Assembly: GCF_002844535.1 (NCBI RefSeq) | Contig: NZ_PJNH01000003.1 | Coordinates: 186,001 to 250,000 of the forward strand | Direction of reading: 5' to 3' | Length of the DNA stretch: 64,000 nt | DNA from: Halalkalibacillus sediminis | GTDB taxonomy: Bacteria; Bacillota; Bacilli; Bacillales; Alkalibacillaceae | Shown: in pieces, positions 63,747-64,000 of the stretch | How positions within the stretch are numbered: position 1 is the stretch's first letter | How the letters are laid out: each line of letters starts with the position of its first letter | Notes under the pieces: generated by a model | The model's database searches: none | Seen by the model: only the letters and a program-made list of their open reading frames with translations | What the model was told of the DNA's origin: nothing | Translations under genes and position numbers: made by a program

Positions 63747-64000
63747 CTACTTATTGGAGTGTTGGTTTTCTTTTATTATATCTTTCAATTCCTGTATTTC
63801 TCTTCGGAGCTCAGATACTTCATTTTTTAGAAGGTCCTCATTCGCTCCACCGTTTTCCAATTCATCGACTTTTTCAAAGTTGTTGACAATGACCCCGACG
63901 AACAGGTTTAATACCACGAATGTTCCGATAAGAATAAATGTAACAAAGTAAACCCAACCCCAAGGCGCCTCCACGAGAATAGGTCTCATGACACCACTTG
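63747..64000 (-). CDS. C-terminal part of an NaChBac-type voltage-gated sodium channel, cut by the right edge
   Basis: The last 84 residues of a channel whose N-terminal part lies outside the window. The frame continues upstream of an internal Met, reading SGVMRPILVEAPWGW up to the edge; the selectivity filter (TLESW in NaChBac) would be just outside. Residues after it form the S6 segment (VYFVTFILIGTFVVLNLFVGV), then IVNNFEKVDE and a coiled-coil tail with heptads (LKNEVSELRREIQELKDII), the known C-terminal tetramerisation element of bacterial sodium channels. The Met at 63989 is not the gene start. Such channels are known from halo- and alkaliphilic bacilli. Confidence 0.9.
   Translation of the reverse strand, partial: SGVMRPILVEAPWGWVYFVTFILIGTFVVLNLFVGVIVNNFEKVDELENGGANEDLLKNEVSELRREIQELKDIIKENQHSNK

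Overview
The window is a low-GC Firmicute chromosome segment from an endospore-forming member of the Bacillaceae. The evidence is gene content: a complete hut operon led by the antiterminator hutP, sinR with tapA-sipW-tasA biofilm genes, lipM-type octanoyl transfer, yrrT/mccA/mccB, a CotF-type coat protein, and AGGAGG-type ribosome binding sites throughout. A moderately halophilic or alkaliphilic lifestyle is an inference from acidic secreted proteins, a CPA1 antiporter, a BCCT osmolyte-type carrier and an NaChBac-type sodium channel. I cannot name the species. No rRNA, tRNA, CRISPR or prophage was seen.

Layout. 0-6.4 kb: start of an unidentified gene, Na+/H+ antiporter, FMN glutamate-synthase-like protein, DUF3243 protein, and the lipM-lipA pair. 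6.4-11.1 kb: biofilm matrix island with sinR facing a class D sortase, an LPXTG-anchored TasA-like protein, and tasA, sipW and tapA behind a promoter surrounded by SinR boxes. 11.2-12.1 kb: two small genes. 12.1-18.1 kb: histidine utilisation operon hutPHUIG with a HutP-type RNA site and attenuator. 18.2-21.1 kb: acyl-CoA thioesterase, a 692-bp inverted-repeat-bounded insertion carrying a small membrane ORF, and a BCCT transporter. 21.4-24.1 kb: TPR protein and the threonine-to-glycine pair tdh-kbl. 24.4-30.3 kb: oligopeptide/glutathione-type ABC importer whose binding protein is divergent from the permease/ATPase operon. 30.5-33.1 kb: secreted multidomain nuclease. 33.2-41 kb: typA, small conserved genes, rarD, methionine gamma-lyase with a cre site, lipoprotein, lytic transglycosylase, threonine aldolase. 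41-46 kb: c-di-GMP enzyme, pabBC fusion and pabA. 46.4-50 kb: flavin reductase and the kynurenine pathway to anthranilate (kynU-kynB convergent with kynA). 50-53 kb: GAF-LOV-PAS-PP2C photoreceptor phosphatase and cysK. 53.2-57 kb: Fur-box-controlled ferric iron importer. 57-64 kb: MFS exporter, pyridoxal kinase, the yrrT-luxS-mccA-mccB methionine-to-cysteine operon, a coat protein and the end of a voltage-gated sodium channel.

Themes. Amino-acid catabolism dominates: histidine, threonine, methionine and tryptophan, plus reverse transsulfuration. The most unusual parts are the sortase/LPXTG extension of the TasA locus with its dense SinR operator array, the LOV-PP2C protein, luxS placed inside the reverse-transsulfuration operon, and the inverted-repeat cassette at 18.8-19.5 kb. 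Two copies of a structured repeat (24.3 and 46.3 kb) and two other intergenic elements that look like family-wide Bacillaceae repeats are also present.
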